DNA from: Ampelocalamus luodianensis
Lineage: Eukaryota; Streptophyta; Magnoliopsida; Poales; Poaceae
NCBI GenBank assembly: GCA_036346255.1
Contig: CM070634.1
Coordinates: forward strand, 83,951,020-84,015,019
Direction: 5' to 3'
DNA length: 64,000 nucleotides
Each line of letters starts with the position of its first letter. The stretch's first letter is position 1. The translations under genes and the position numbers were made by a program. Below are positions 36,760 to 48,773 of the stretch, one piece after another. The notes beneath the pieces were generated by a model. It made no database searches. It was not told the DNA's origin and saw only the letters and a program-made list of their open reading frames with translations.

Positions 36760-37033
36760 AGTATCAGAGACGGTTTTATCTACAAAACCATCTGTGATAT
36801 GATTATAATCATAAACGGTTCGTGAATAGAACCGTCTGTGATAATTCACAGATGGTTCTTAACAATAACCGTCTGTGATGTCTGCGATTATCACATACGG
36901 TTCTTCTTAAGAACCGTCTGTGATAAGAAAACTGTCTGTGATATCTACGATTATCACAGACGGTTCTATTTAAAAACTGTCTGTGATAGTTATATGTGAT
37001 GAGGCGTCCAGTATATCCTGTTTTGTAGTAGTG
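36760..37033. repeat. CACTA-2 right subterminal and terminal repeats
   Basis: At least eight direct or inverted copies of AACCGTCTGTGAT-type units, then the terminal TTTTGTAGTAGTG. Confidence 0.88.
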
Positions 37034-37068
37034 TGAGTTTCTTTAACTTGTCATGTTCACATTACCAG

Positions 37069-37320
37069 GAACAAAGCAAGGCTATACAAGTAGAGGCTTT
37101 TCGTGTTTTCAAGGTACAATACTACAATATCAAGTCCCTATCTTTCAGCACATACTCATTTTCGTTAGTTCAGCAAAAAAAAAAAAAAACTATACATGCT
37201 TTCGGATGTACATTCAGTTGTTTACGGCCAATAAGAGCAAGCCACCTGAGATCGTCGGTATACTGGTGACAAACAAAAACAAAATCCTTAGGTTCCTAGC
37301 AGACCTCACCCTAGACAATG
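37069..37320 (+). pseudogene. last two recognisable MO25-like exons
   Basis: Exon 37069-37113 encodes exactly EQSKAIQVEAFRVFK between ACCAG and GTACAA. Exon from 37218 (after CATTCAG) encodes LFTANKSKPPEIVGILVTNK and then ILRFLADL. Both match the C-terminal MO25/CAB39 helices and continue in frame from the exon ending LLR at 17936, across the CACTA-2 insertion. The terminal EQFEADK-type tail is replaced by unrelated codons. This shows that CACTA-2 landed in an intron of the already captured fragment. Confidence 0.85.
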
Positions 37321-37654
37321 GTAAATTTCTACGTCAGTTTGTCCTTTCCACAATAAGCCAAATTCGGTTATCTAAGATAATTTCTCGCGTTAGGATAACC
37401 AGTTCGAGGCTGATAAAGCTCAAGTTGTCACCGATGTCTCAGCCATGTGATTACAGAATTGGGGAAGTCGACATGCAGAGTGGTATCTTGTTTTGTTACT
37501 TCATAAACCAACTGTCAAGCTGTTTCCTTAGGACGCTCGTTTTTTCTCTCAGTTTTAGGACAACTATTATTGGAACGGTTATATGTATCATGTCTTATGC
37601 CTAGCTTTTCGAATTTGAACTCGAATATGATGTGGATGTCCGATCTATATGGTT

Positions 37655-37948
37655 GACATACACTCGGGAAAGTATTCGGTTACAATGTTGAACCCATTGT
37701 GGCAACTATTCTCCCAAGCGTTAGATGTTCCTGAGTGTAAATCTGAACACTCGGGAAAGTTATTTCTCCCGAGTGTAACTCTCAAGAAAACTTTACCGAG
37801 TGTAACTCTCAATAAACCAGTTTTTACCCGACTAAACGATCCGGGTGTTTTTTCCCGATGGCCGACCTTTGAGAACGACTATTCCGAGTGCTTATGGTAT
37901 TTTCCCGAGTGTTTCGGGCACTCGGGAAATTGACGCTTTCCGGTAGTG
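37655..37948. repeat. CACTA-1 right subterminal and terminal repeats
   Basis: Copies of ACACTCGGGAAAG/CTTTCCCGAGTGT in both orientations, ending TTTCCGGTAGTG. They match the left end at 10061. Confidence 0.82.
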
Positions 37949-38554
37949 ATCTGCCTTTGGAGATGGACAGAATCGTAGAAGGCCTCCACATCTTGCACTT
38001 GAACATGGTTATGGAATTTCTCCGGACTTAGTTCTAAAAAAACTCCTCGCGGTAGCTCGAGAATGTCACGTATTTGGAGACATGCATGAGCACGTATTGA
38101 AGTGATAGAATGTCACGACATGATTAGAATTCACTCTTCATCAATCTCTTTGAGTCGCTCTTGAATTTGGACATAGGTTGCCGAGACTGAACACCTACAT
38201 TTGAGTCAGACTCCATGCATTTGTAGCAATTAATGTAGTGATTAACGTTGGCGCATGCTCGGTACTGTATGCTGCATCGATTAAAAACGGAAACGTATCC
38301 CCTGACTGTAGCAATGACACAGTGCTACAGTTAACATTGCGTGGTGGCCGTCGGATCGGAAAGCCTAAGATCGCATTTTGTAACTGTAGCAACAATACAG
38401 TAGCATCACACTATTAAAAAATAGTGTGGTGGTTGGTCTGAGCTGTTCTTTTCGGATTGGACGGCTCTGCTGAATATCATGGTACTGTGCTCCTCTACCA
38501 TTGTCAATGCAATGGCAGAGGATGCCAATCCATTAAAAACCCTAGCCATGCACG
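37949..38554. other. flanking sequence without recognised gene; two short hairpins
   Basis: Mixed-composition sequence. It contains a perfect 9-bp hairpin CACACTATT/AATAGTGTG (38407-38428) and an imperfect one, CCTCTACCATTG/CAATGGCAGAGG (about 38492-38522). It ends with the TSD GCACG (38550-38554) of solo LTR D. Confidence 0.4.
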
Positions 38555-38925
38555 TGTAGTGCCCCCTTTTTCCTTCTTCCTCGGGTCAACTCCCCCCCCC
38601 GCCAGACCCCCCTCCCTCGCGTGCTCCCTGACGCCGCCGCCTGCGCCATGGACTCCCACACGCGTGCACGCTACCTCCTGGCACCCTCTGCCGCCTACTC
38701 CCTGAAGCCATCGCGCTGCGCTTGCGCACGCACACCGCCTGCACTCGTCTGCTCGGTCTTGTCCCATCCCCCGAGCAGCACCCCTCTTCGTTCACCCCCC
38801 TCCTACCTCCCTGACTTGTCGCCTCCGTGCGCAGAGAGAGCCCTGCCACCATCATAACCCGGCGCCGCACGCCCGCCCGGATCCCCCCTCTTCTCCCCCG
38901 AGCCTCCCCGCTCCTCCTCCCCGGC

Positions 38926-38933
38926 TATAAAAG
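38926..38933 (+). promoter_or_regulatory. TATA box of solo LTR D
   Basis: TATAAAAG in a GC-rich setting, 10 to 17 bp upstream of the target site of element B (TSD 38943-38947). The insertion therefore separates the TATA box from the expected start site about 25-30 bp downstream. Confidence 0.65.
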
Positions 38934-38947
38934 CCCCCGACACTTCC

Positions 38948-41900
38948 TGTGGGGACCCCGGAGTTATCTCCTTAAGACCGAGACTAAGCATGGTCTTAGG
39001 GACATAACCCTAGGTCTCCGGTAAATGGATTCCAACTTAACTCAGTCTAAATGAGAGGCTTGACCGAATACTAGAGCCCCGGCGATCATGCGTGCCGCTC
39101 CTCTGCGAGCACTACATGATTGTCGGTTCCCCAACCAGTTAAGCGCTACACTTAGCGAGTTAAATAGGAAGCCATGAACAGCGAGCATGACCTATATTGG
39201 CTCCCAAGATCAGCGACCAATATAATCATACCCTCATTACAACGTTGGTCACATCCATACAACCATCATTCATAAATAGTGCAAAAGTTACAACACAGTT
39301 CCAAGTATACAAATACATAAGTGGCCGACCGGCCAAATTTAACAAGTTTATAGCGGAAGCGAGTAAATAAACCAAAATGCCAGCAGTGGTATGCCCACAA
39401 CCCATCGGCAACCGACTGGGAGTTAGAAGATAGCATACTACTCGTCGGTGTCACCTAAATCGACACCGACAAACTCATCAGTCTCGATATCGTCCTCACC
39501 TGTAAAAGCCAGCAAACATCTGGCTGAGTACCAAAGAGTACTCGCAAGTCTTACACAAATAAAAATAGTTATGCATAAGGTCATTCAAAGGAAGGCTCAT
39601 ATTGGCTTAGTTTTGCGAAAGAGACGCAACAATGTACAACCTACACATACTAGTTTTCAAGTGCCATTTAAAAATCAGATTTGAAGTAGAAGTAAAGCAT
39701 GTGAATAAGTAATCAATTCCATAACAAATGAATCATACCAAAAACAAAGTGGCGGTCCACTTTGATACAACAACAAGCATGAACATCCCATTCATGTCGA
39801 TACCAAGTTATAACCACAATTTTAATTCCAAGTCTAACAATAAGCAGCCACAAATTTCAAGCGGTCGTCCATAACCGTGGACACGGCTATTCGAATAGAT
39901 TTATACCCTGCAGGGGTGTACTACTTTACCCACACGACTCGATTAGCCCGTAAGCCTCCGGATGCCTCCGAACAATGACACACTTCCTTTGGCATGCCGG
40001 CCGGGAAGAATCGAGATACGGTCGTTTTCAGCAAGAAGACCCTATTGAGCTAAGTCCCCCATGTGAGATGTTTCGGTCTTAGTACAAGCAGCGTATAGCA
40101 CTTGCTAAGGGGCTCACAAGTTATATTGGAAATACCGACGCAACATAAAGGGTAATTGGAGCTCCCATGCACACTATAGAACATTACATCGGCTCCTAAG
40201 GACAAATGATCAAACACAAATGCCCCTACACCACCATGGGACTTAACACAATAGAATCTTCCCCCTACTTAACCGTACGGCACCCATATACCGCATGTGA
40301 TAGCACGAGTGTTGCTTGAACAGCAGGTACCCAAAGTTCGGTCCTTAATTGTCCAGACAAGCCAACCACATACCCAAATCTCGTGCACAAAGCACCATCA
40401 CTAACCGACACTTGTCTAGACCAAAAGCTCATTTAAAATGACAAAATTTTAACTCATAAAACAGATACGAAGATCTGAACCAAAAGTATATAAAGAGAGT
40501 TTGTGTTTATCCCATAATTGCCGGGTTATTCCCGACAATCAAACTACCGGTTCTAGACTTGCATGGCTAAGCAAACCCGGACAATATAAATTCACACATC
40601 CTATCTTAAGCATTTCAGTACTGGAATAATTCATGGATAGCCACAATGACAAGAATATAGGATCTGTCTAACTATTCATCACAAAAATAGCGACAATATC
40701 AAAATAGCATGCAAGCAATTATCATTGCATCTATCCTTACAAAACTGGGATCAAATATGATGCAAAAAGAAAGTTCAAAGGATGCTTGCCTTGCTGGAAA
40801 AGTAGTTGTTCACTCTCGGTAGCGTAGGAGTCGATATTAATAGGCTCGGTATCTAAATAAATACAACACCGAATAAACATCGAGAAATACCTCAAAAATC
40901 AAAATGCTCCAAAATGCATGAGTTTTCTACAGTAGCTAAGTCATGATTTTAGATGATTTTTGGTGAAAGAATTATTTCATTTTAATTTAGTATGTGAAAG
41001 TTATGGTGGTTTGAAGTTTAGATTTCAATATGCTTCTATTTAAGCAATTTAATTACGAAGTGAAATTTTGTAGAGTAGTGGTGAATACAAGGGTTACATG
41101 AATAAATGGGCAATATTATCACAAGTTCAAAACAGTTGAGTTTGCCACATTTGGAGTTTTCATGATTTAGTTATTGATTTCTAAAGTTATCAGCATTATT
41201 AGTACAAAAATAATCCCTTTTTAGACCATTTTCCTCAACTATAGTTTCTGTGATAGAGGTAAGTTTGAAACCAATTTTATAATTAACTTCATTTGAAATG
41301 GAATTTTTCAAAACTAATTTCACTGTTTTTGGAGTTTTCAAGAATTACTTATGAATTTTTGAAGTTATCAGCCTTTTTCTATTGAAAAGATAATAGTGTT
41401 AATAGATCTTTTTCCAAAATAATACTCTCTGCTACAGAGACATGCTTGAAAATTTTTTTAATATAAAGTTCATTAAATGTTAAAATTATCAGAAGTGGTT
41501 TCCCTCATTTTGGAGCTAAAATGATTTAGTTATTCATTTTAGAAGTTATACATATTTTTCAGTGTGCAAGTAAATGGTTTTCGGATTTTATAAATCATTT
41601 GCTACTTTTCTCACCGCGCGCTAGCCTAGCCACAGGGAATGACGAGTGGGACCAGGGTCGAGATTTTCGACCCAGTCAGCATTGACTTGGTCTCGGCCGC
41701 AATAGGCTGAAAGCGTATTCCAAGAAATACGTTTCTCAAGCCTCTAAACGTAAGACTGCTTCAAGCATTCAAGGAATACGTTTTCCTTTTTGCGAAAACG
41801 TACTCAAAGAACCACGCAACCACTTAACTTATACTAGGGCCCACAAGTCATAGACTCATTACTATATAACTACAACTATTAGCGCTGATTAATTTGATAA

Positions 41901-43666
41901 AGCTCCCCGTTTTCGGCCGTAATCATCCGACAAGAGGAACGGTGCGACCGCGGCGCTGCCGTGCTCGCCGACGGCAAGGGAAGGCCGGAGAGTGCAAGGT
42001 CTAAGCGTAAACAGAAAGGTAATAGCGAAGGCTACCTCCTGGTGATGATTTGGTCGATGAAGAGGCACGGTGGCGCGCCGGCGGCGGAGTCGAGCGGAGG
42101 AGAGGTGCACGGTGCCGAGAGATCTCGAAGTAGAACCCACCCCGCGACAACTGGTGCTAGATACAGCCTCCTAAGGTCCAACTGATGCTGAAGGAGAGGC
42201 ACGAGGACCAAGGGTTTTCGTCGTCAGCTCCGGCGACTGAAACCAGCGGCGGCGAGGAGAAGGTTACCGCGGCGGAAACGTTCTGGAGATAAAGAGAACC
42301 AATGCAAGGTTGGAATAGAACCAGGGCATCAAGGAGATGGTCCCAGAGGGTTGAGTCGACGGAAAACTCACCGTGCCGTCGTCGGGGAAGAAAACAAGCT
42401 CGCACGGCCGAGGATTTGAAAATCAGGAATCACAGAGCTCCTGTGCATAAACCGACAATTAAGTTGAGGGGTTTTACTCCTTATAATCTAGTACACGAAA
42501 TGACGCGCAAGAAAGGGGAAGTACCTCACCGGAGACGAAGATGACACAAAGGTTGCCTTCAGAGCGCGCTCTGGAGCCGGTGAGGACATGCCGGTGCCCT
42601 TGGATCTACAAGCAACGACAAGAGCTCAAATGAGCTAAAATGGATACGGCATGCAAAGAAGGATAAAAAGGACTTGATTTCGAGGGCTTTACCGAAGAAC
42701 AGAGCTCAGGGACGCTTCCCTCTCCTCGGCGGCCAGAGGAGAAGTGAGGGAAAAAGGAGGGGCTTCGAGGGGTATTATGCCCGGGCGATGACGGCAATGG
42801 ACGCGCCTTGAAGTGAGGGAGCTCCAGGAGTGGCCAACGGCAGCGGTGGAGTGACGGCGTTGAGTTGTCGTTATGGGCGCGTCGGAGAGACGCAGCCGCG
42901 TGGCAAAGGATGCCTGAGGCTGAAGCGAGAGGTGGGAGACGCTACTGACACACGGGGCCCACCGTGTCAGCGAGACTAAGCGGCACGCGCGAGAGCGAGT
43001 CAAGTGATTTAAGGCGCACCGTTGGATCTCGGCTGGACGGCCTCGATCGAAAAGGTGATCGACGAACTGAAAGGGTTACGCGATCTGGGCCGTTGATTTT
43101 CCATCGGGCGGCTCACGTGCGGTGCACTTAGTGGACTCGACCGAGTCAGCTCGCCTGGGTCGGGCATGGACCCAAGGAACAGTGCACAGGTTTGAGTCCA
43201 GGGTTTTGACTGGAATTTAATTTGTTTTTCCCTACTTTGACCAGGGCTCAAAAATAGAAATAAAATTCCTAAAATCATGAAATAATTCCTGGGGGTTCTT
43301 GGGATCGCCTAATGTCCATAAAAATTATTGAACCCTACTGTCCAAGATATAAGGTGTATAATTTGAATTCAAACATAAAGGTAGTCTTTAAATTGTGTTT
43401 GAATTTTTATAGGGTTCAAACCAGTCCCAAAAATTTGGGAAAAATTATATTAATTCGTGATAATTAATATAGTATTTGAATAACTTAATTCCAGAGGATC
43501 TTCAGTAGCATTTCTTTCGGTTTTTAGTTTGGAGTTCAAATTAAAGTGTATGTTTCAATTGTATTTTGAGATTTTCCAAGTACAATATTGAATTAAAAAG
43601 GTTTCCAAACATGATGCATGCTAATGAGATGCATAATAAGCTCTTTATTAATTTGGGGATGTGACA
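38948..43666 (-). repeat. 3' LTR of element B (4.72 kb)
   Basis: The minus strand reads TGTCACATCCCC (43666) to GGGGTCCCCACA (38948). Intron-like segment 42692-42606; palindrome CAGAGCGCGCTCTG at 42560-42573. Confidence 0.95.
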
Positions 43667-43668
43667 AA

Positions 43669-43680
43669 CCTCCCCCCTTA
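43669..43680 (-). other. polypurine tract of element B
   Basis: TAAGGGGGGAGG on the minus strand, just upstream of the 3' LTR. Confidence 0.85.
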
Positions 43681-43873
43681 CAAAAGATCTCGACCCCGAG
43701 ATCGATAGAGTGGAAGTTGAATAGGAAAGTGCTAAAGGAAAACATAACATCCGTTGTCTTGATTTCCTTCAAAGATAGTGCCAAGATATCTTTGTAAGGT
43801 TAAAAGGAATGACTATTACATTGTTCCTTCCCATTGCTTTGTTTAAACTTTCCTTTCTTGATTCGAAGACACT

Positions 43874-45346
43874 TCAAGAAGAAAGAAAAAGATTTGGATA
43901 GTTAGCTCGCACTTGATCCTCACGTTCCCATGTGGCTTCATCTTCAGTATGGTTACTCCACTGCACCTTGATGAATTTGATAATGCGATTTCGCATCTTG
44001 CGCTCCTTTTCTTCAAGAATGCGGATCGGGTGCTCCTGATAAGAAAGATCAGGTTGCAAGTCAAGCTTCTCTAGCTCAGTTGCTTCGGTTGGGGCACGGA
44101 GGCACTTCCTCAATTGTGAAACATGGAAAACATCATGTACATCAACAAGTGATGGCGGCAATTCTATTTGATAAGCCACCGGTCCCAACTTTGCTAGAAT
44201 TCGGAAAGGTCCGATGTAGCGCGGTGCCAATTTGCCTTTGACTTGGAAACGATGTGTCCCTTTCATTGGAGAAACCTTAAGGTAGACAAGATCATCCACC
44301 TCAAAGCTCAACTCACGACGGCGACGGTCGGCATAGGACTTCTGACGGGATTGTGCCATCCGAAGTCGTTCGCGGATGACACGAACTTGTTCCTCTGCAT
44401 CCTCTACCAAGGTTGGGCCATAAAATGGCCTCTCCCCGGCTTCGGACCAGTTTAAAGGTGTCCTACAAGCTCTTCCATACAATGCCTCGAATGGTGACAT
44501 TTGAATGCTTGATTGGAAACTATTGTTGTAGGAGAACTCCGCAAATGGTAAACACTTCTCCCAGTTCTTGCTATAGGATAGCACACATGCTCGGAGAAGG
44601 TCTTCTAAAATTTGATTCACTATTTCAGTTTGTCCATCTGTTTGCGGGTGGTAGGCGGAGCTGAAAGATAGATTGGTCCCCATCGCTTTATGTAAGCATC
44701 CCCAGAAATAGGATGTGAATTGAGGGCCACGATCGGAAACTATCACCTTTGGAACACCGTGGAGACAAACAATTCTTGCAATATAAAGCTCTGCTAACTT
44801 GTCCCCGCGGTAGGTGGTCTTGACAGGAATGAAGTGAGCAACTTTCGTCAAACGGTCTACCATCACCCATATAGAATCAGACCCAGCTTGAGTCCTAGGG
44901 AGGCCGGTGATAAAATCCATGCCAACTTCTTCCCATTTCCACTTGGGAATGGGCAGGGGTTGTAGAGTACCTGCCGGCTTCAAATGCTCAGCTTTGACTC
45001 TTTGGCATACATCACACTCGGCAACATATTGAGCGATCTGTCGCTTCATTTGGCTCCACCAGAGCCTTCTCTTCAAATCTTGGTACATCTTGGTACTACC
45101 TGGATGAATAGAGAATTTTGAGTCATGAGCCTCTTTGAGAATTTGCCCTCTCAAAGTGTGGTCAAAAGGCACCACCAACCGGTTCCCGAACCACAGGGTG
45201 CCTTGTGAATCTTCTCTAAAACCTTTGGCTTTGTGTCTCTTCATTGCTTCACGGATTTGAGCCACTTCTGCGTCAGTTTGCTGGGCTTCTCTAATCTGGT
45301 CCTCAAGTGTACAACTCACACTTAGGCAGCGGCGAACCTTCTTCAA
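43874..45346 (-). pseudogene. integrase and chromodomain part of element B pol
   Basis: A 490-codon open frame. H74, H81, C111 and C114 form the HHCC zinc domain. The catalytic triad is D144 (GMDFI), D205 (VSDRGPQF) and E241 (HPQTDGQTE), a D,D35E spacing. The GPY/F-type region (KLAPRYIGPFRIL) follows, then a chromodomain-like tail (VQWSNHTEDEATWERE, near 455-475) that in chromoviruses targets integration to heterochromatin marks. All catalytic residues are present. It is separated from the upstream gag-pro-RT frame by one frameshift in the 45303-45346 overlap, so the native polyprotein is broken here although this block is otherwise intact. Confidence 0.95.
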
Positions 45347-48300
45347 TTATTTTCGATTGCAATTGTTGCATGGCAGCACACAAGCCTGCCGAAGAAGGGG
45401 TTACAGATAAACAGTTGCATTGATATTTTCTGCTCAATGCATCGGCCACTACATTGGCTTTTCCTGGATGATAATGAAGTCTCATATCATAATCTTTGAT
45501 TAACTCAAGCCATCTTCTTTGCCTTAAGTTCAGATCAGCTTGGGTGAAAATGTATTTGAGACTTTTGTGGTCGGTATAGATTTCGCAACGATTACCGATG
45601 AGGTAATGTCGCCAAATCTTTAGAGCATGAACAACCGCTGCAAGCTCTAAGTCATGAGTGGGATAGTTAGCTTCATGAGGTCTCAACTGTCTCAACGCAT
45701 ATGCCACCACTCGGCCCTCTTGCATAAGCACACAACTGAGCCCATGGCGAGATGCATCGCAGTAAATATCGAAACTCTTGTGAACATCTGGAAGGATGAG
45801 CACTGGAGCGGTGGTCAGACATTCTTTAAGAATCTGAAAGCTTTGCTCACAATCTTCTGACCATTCGAACTTCTTTTCCTTCTTCAGAAGTTGAGTCATT
45901 GGCCTAGAAAGCTTGGAGAAGTTTTTGATGAATCTGCGGTAGTAGCCCGCAAGTCCAAGAAAACTGCGGATGTCGGTGACGCTTTTGGGTTGCTTCCAAT
46001 TCAGCACACCCTGCACCTTGCTTGGATCAACTGTGACACCACCCTCGGAGAGTACATGACCCAAGAAACTCACTTGGTGAAGCCAAAATTCACACTTGCT
46101 GAATTTTGCATAGAGTTGATGTTGACGAAGCTTCTCCAACACAAGTCTTAGATGTTTCTCGTGTTCTTCGTCGGACTTGGAGTAAATCAGGATGTCATCA
46201 ATAAATACAACGACGAACTGGTCCAAATACTCCATGAAAACCGAGTTCATGAGGTTCATGAAATAAGCAGGTGCATTAGTCAAACCAAAAGACATAACAG
46301 TGTACTCGTATAAACCATACCGAGTAGAGAATGTTGTCTTTGGAATGTCCTCTGTTCTGACCTTGATTTGATGGTAACCCAACCTCAAGTCAATCTTGGA
46401 GAACACTTGAGCTCCACTAAGTTGGTCGAACAGGTCATCAATCCGCGGAAGCGGATACTTGTTCTTGACAGTGACTTCATTCAACGGACGGTAGTCAACA
46501 CACATCCGCAAGCTCCTGTCTTTTTTCTTAACAAAGATGGCCGGACATCCCCAAGGTGAGGAGCTTGGCCGAATGAAACCCTTATCTTGAAGTTCTTGGA
46601 GTTGTGCTTTCAATTCTACCAACTCATTAGGAGGCATCCGATACGGCCGCTTTGAGATAGGCGCAGTACCGGGTGCAAGCTCGATGACGAATTCAACTTC
46701 ACGGTCAGGTGGCATGCCTGGGAGTTCTTCAGGGAATACATCTGGATATTCACACACTACTGGCACTTTCTCAATTTCAAGAGAGGTACTAGTTTCCAAA
46801 GCATAGAGATGAGAACTGCCCACTGAAGGTGCAAAAATGACTTGACTGTCGTCTTCGCTAGTGACAGAAATAGATCGTTGAGCACAATCGATCTTTCCCT
46901 TATTTTTGGACAGCCAATCCATCCCTAATATCACATCAATACCCACTGAGTTTATCACAATTAAATTTGCCAAGAAGTTGATATTGTGAATTTCCACTTT
47001 TACGCTCCGGCAGACTCGATCGGTTTGGAAAACCGACCCCGATGATTTGATTTGATAAGGTGGCTGAAGTTTGTGCATTTCAAATTGATTAAGTGCAGCA
47101 TATTCTTCTTTGATGAATGAATGAGATGCTCCTGAATCAAATAAAACTGATGCTGGACAAGAATTAACAAGAAGTGTACCCAAAACGACGTCGGGAGCGT
47201 CTCTAGCCTCCTCGGCGGTGACGTGGTTCACTCGGCCACGTGCAGGGATCTGAGGAGCGGTAGATGCTGCCCTCAGAGGTGGTGAAGGTCTCGCCATAGC
47301 TGGTGGAGTAGGAGCTCGATAAGTCTGGGGCATTCCTCGCTGCTTGGCGAGGCACTGGTGTGCATAGTGGCCCTGGCGACCACAATGAAAACAGGTGACA
47401 TTGGGCTTGTATGCCCCACTGTTTTGGGAGTTCTTACCCCCGTTGTTTCGCTGCGCCACTGGTGGAGAAGGTCGTGGAGGGACCACAGGAGGCCTCGGTG
47501 GTGCTGGGGCCTGAGAGCGAGGTGCCTGGGGTGGCTCGGGGCGCTGCCGAGGGAAACTGCTGCTAGCTGAAAACTGGGCGGCCCTCTTCCTCTTCCTGGA
47601 CTCCTCCACTGCCACGCTCTTGTGCTCCACTACAATGGCCTTGTTCACCAAATGCTGGAAGTTGCGGAAGTCATGTGCAGCTAGAGCCAACTGCATCTCC
47701 TCAGTCAAGCCGCCCATGAAACGGCGCTGGCGGCGAGCGTCAGTGGAAACATCATCAGGGGCATAGCGAGCCAAAGAATTGAACTCCTGAAGGTACTCAG
47801 AGACGGTCTTCTTTCCTTGCTTCAGGGCAAGAAACTGCTGCTGCTTGATCAACATGACCCCCTCAGGAATATGGGCCTCCCTGAAAGCTGTACAGAACTC
47901 GCCCCATGATGGAACTTCTCCATCAGGCTGCATGGCGGAATAGTTGTCCCACCATGCACTAGCGGCACCCTCTAGCTGATAACTGGCAAAGAGCACCCTC
48001 TCAACGCCTGTGCACTGAGCAATAGCCAGCTTCTTCTCAATGTTCCTCAGCCAGTCCTCAGCCTCCATCGGGCTCTCGGTGCCTGAAAAGGTGGGGGATT
48101 GGTTCGCTGAAAATCAGCGAGACCTCCCCGCTGCCTCTGATGTCCCCCTCCCCCTGCTGTCGCAAGAGCAAGAGAAGTGTTGCGAGCAATAGCCTCTAGG
48201 ATTCTGGTCTGATCCATCCTGTTTCTCTCGATCTGAGCCAAGACTTCCGCCATAGTGGGTAGCGGAGGGAGCACTTCCTCAGATGAACTGCCCTACTGCT

Positions 48301-48427
48301 GGTGCTGCTGAGAGGGCTCACCCCCCTCTTCTCGGGCATAGAGGTCAGCTACAGAAGCAGATCGATTGCCCTAGGGTGGAGATCCCCCGTCACGCTGAGC
48401 TCTCGCACGAGTGGTAGGGCCTGACAT
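45303..48427 (-). pseudogene. gag, protease, RT and RNase H part of element B
   Basis: Gag starts ATGTCAGGCCC (48427) behind TTGTCACTTCAG. Two in-frame TAG codons (48373-48371 and 48295-48293) and a one-base loss in a C run near 48095 precede a 921-codon open frame from 48068. Residues in that frame: gag core 1-170; zinc knuckle CFHCGRQGHYAHQC at about 226-239; protease FDSGASHSFI with catalytic D at 311; RT CVDYRPLNEV from about 523 with FIDD at 622-625; RNase H acidic residues in YCDAS (771), YTDHKS (832) and ADALSR (875). All catalytic motifs are intact, so the four lesions probably came after insertion. Confidence 0.95.
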
Positions 48428-48773
48428 CCTGAAGTGACAAGACAAGTTAATAAGAGGTCAAGGTTGCTAGAAACAGGGGGAATTAAAAATCTGGGTAGCA
48501 AGCACATAACTCTTAATTAAGCATGCATAATGATATAAAATGCACAAAAACATAACACCGAATGGGCGTACAAAGGCGCTAATGCCAGTACAAGATCCAT
48601 AAATTGAAATCATAGTTTTCCCAGTGCAATTACATCCATAAAGGCCCATAGGCGAAAAACAACTGATAGGATTAAAAGTTCTTGCAAGAAAGACAATACT
48701 AGTTCAAGTACCCCTAACCTATTACAGGGAACCAAAGATACATGCTCAACCATGAGCTAACACCTACAACATC

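Larger units (their letters stand above)
18128..37033. mobile_element. CACTA-2: CACTA transposon with captured CDC6-like fragment, split by gypsy element A
   Basis: The left end is CACTACTACACAAAGGG (18128). The right end read inward is CACTACTACAAAACAGG (37033). The 3-bp target duplication TGA flanks both ends (18125-18127 and 37034-37036), proving the boundaries. Subterminal copies of ATCACAGACGGTT/AACCGTCTGTGAT lie at both ends (18147-18320 and 36760-37000). A second repeat, TTCGACTACACGAC, occurs twice on the left (about 18394-18445), with a related copy near 35938. Element A inserted within this cluster. It sits in the MO25-like intron between the exons ending 17936 and starting 37069. 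No transposase is present. Without the inserts it is about 1.45 kb. Confidence 0.92.
10061..37948. mobile_element. CACTA-1: large CACTA (En/Spm) transposon carrying MO25-like exons, with nested insertions
   Basis: The left end begins CACTACCAGAAACCGC (10061). The right end, read inward, is CACTACCGGAAAGCG (37948), an imperfect terminal inverted repeat of the CACTA superfamily. Both ends carry many direct and inverted copies of the subterminal motif TCCCGAGTGT/ACACTCGGGA, the likely transposase-binding sites. Between them lie MO25-like exons on the plus strand, interrupted by gypsy element C and by CACTA-2. No transposase frame was found, so it is non-autonomous. The flanking triplets (TCT left, ATC right) do not form the expected 3-bp duplication. 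Without the inserts the element would be roughly 3.8 kb. Confidence 0.8.

Noticed and set aside
11564..37320. Functional MO25 gene with giant introns
   Set aside because: First and middle exons and the C-terminal tail are missing, and the pieces lie between CACTA ends.
42302..42544. 80-codon frame repeated at 53044-53286
   Set aside because: Same reason: the two LTR copies of element B; no conservation outside the pair.
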